Source: Clostridia bacterium
GTDB lineage: Bacteria > Bacillota > Clostridia > Oscillospirales > CAG-272
DNA length: 13,791 nt
NCBI GenBank assembly: GCA_017395885.1
Contig: JAFQNM010000136.1
Coordinates: 1-13,791 of the forward strand
Direction of reading: 5' to 3'
This document shows, piece by piece, positions 13,729-13,791 of the stretch. How positions within the stretch are numbered: the stretch's first letter is position 1; every line of letters starts with the position of its first letter. The translations under genes were made by a program, and so were the position numbers. The notes under the pieces were generated by a model, which did no database searches, was not told the DNA's origin, and saw only the letters and a list, made by a program, of their open reading frames with translations.

Positions 13729-13791
13729 TGGTAGCGGAAGTTGGACTTGAACCCACGACCTATCGGGTATGAACCGATTGCTCTAGCCAGC
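13729..13791 (-). tRNA. tRNA-Met (anticodon CAT), 5' part beyond the window
   Basis: The minus strand shows part of the D arm (GCTGGCTAGAGC), a perfect anticodon stem ATCGG/CCGAT around loop TTCATAC, a T arm GTGGG-TTCAAGT-CCAAC with one G-A mismatch, and TTCCGCT-A-CCA at the 3' end. The anticodon and body fit elongator tRNA-Met. A lysidine-modified tRNA-Ile with CAT cannot be fully excluded from the part present. Its CCA touches the first base of tRNA-Glu with no spacer. Confidence 0.85.

Noticed and set aside
13542..13791. tRNA-linked attachment site of an integrative element
   Set aside because: No integrase or recombinase gene is present and no second copy of a tRNA 3' end was found in the window; only an inference from the neighbourhood remains.

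Overview
The window looks like a piece of chromosome from a low-to-mid GC Gram-positive anaerobe of the Clostridia, probably Ruminococcus-like. Supporting signs are the strong AAGGAG-type ribosome sites, consensus sigma-A promoters, the style of the TM2 and WYL proteins and the hairpin-rich gaps. This placement is an inference, because there is no rRNA or universal marker gene here.

Layout. (1) 1-704: the end, or all, of a TM2-domain membrane protein gene. (2) 705-1305: a 600-base gap with no convincing gene. It is full of hairpins and contains a complete small transcription unit: a promoter at 1026-1054, a strongly structured segment starting at the predicted +1 (1061-1168), and an intrinsic terminator at 1198-1226. 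It may be a small RNA or an attenuating leader. (3) 1306-5296: a three-gene operon encoding a WYL-domain regulator, a 537-residue protein of unknown function with hydrophobic segments, and a 465-residue coiled-coil protein with a C-terminal membrane anchor. A 20-bp-stem terminator closes it. (4) 5493-13541: a second operon, driven by a perfect TTGACA-N17-TATAAT promoter. It encodes two small YbjN/type III chaperone-like proteins, an orphan CARF plus restriction-like nuclease (Card1/Can2-like), a 1170-residue fusion of a Clp-type AAA+ module, a degenerate receiver-like domain and an FtsH AAA+/M41 metalloprotease, and a membrane protein with TrkA-like Rossmann domains and a C-terminal RyR domain. 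(5) 13542-13791: terminators, then tRNA-Glu and tRNA-Met on the minus strand with no bases between them.

The interesting unit is 1306-13541. It joins a defence-type WYL regulator with two proteins carrying domains known or proposed to sense nucleotides (CARF and RyR), a nuclease, an energy-dependent protease and membrane components. There is no Cas gene, no CRISPR array and no recognisable nucleotide cyclase in the window. The best reading is a CRISPR-independent, ligand-triggered defence or stress cassette whose effectors cut nucleic acid, degrade protein and act at the membrane. That function is inferred from domains and gene order; the ligand and its source are unknown.
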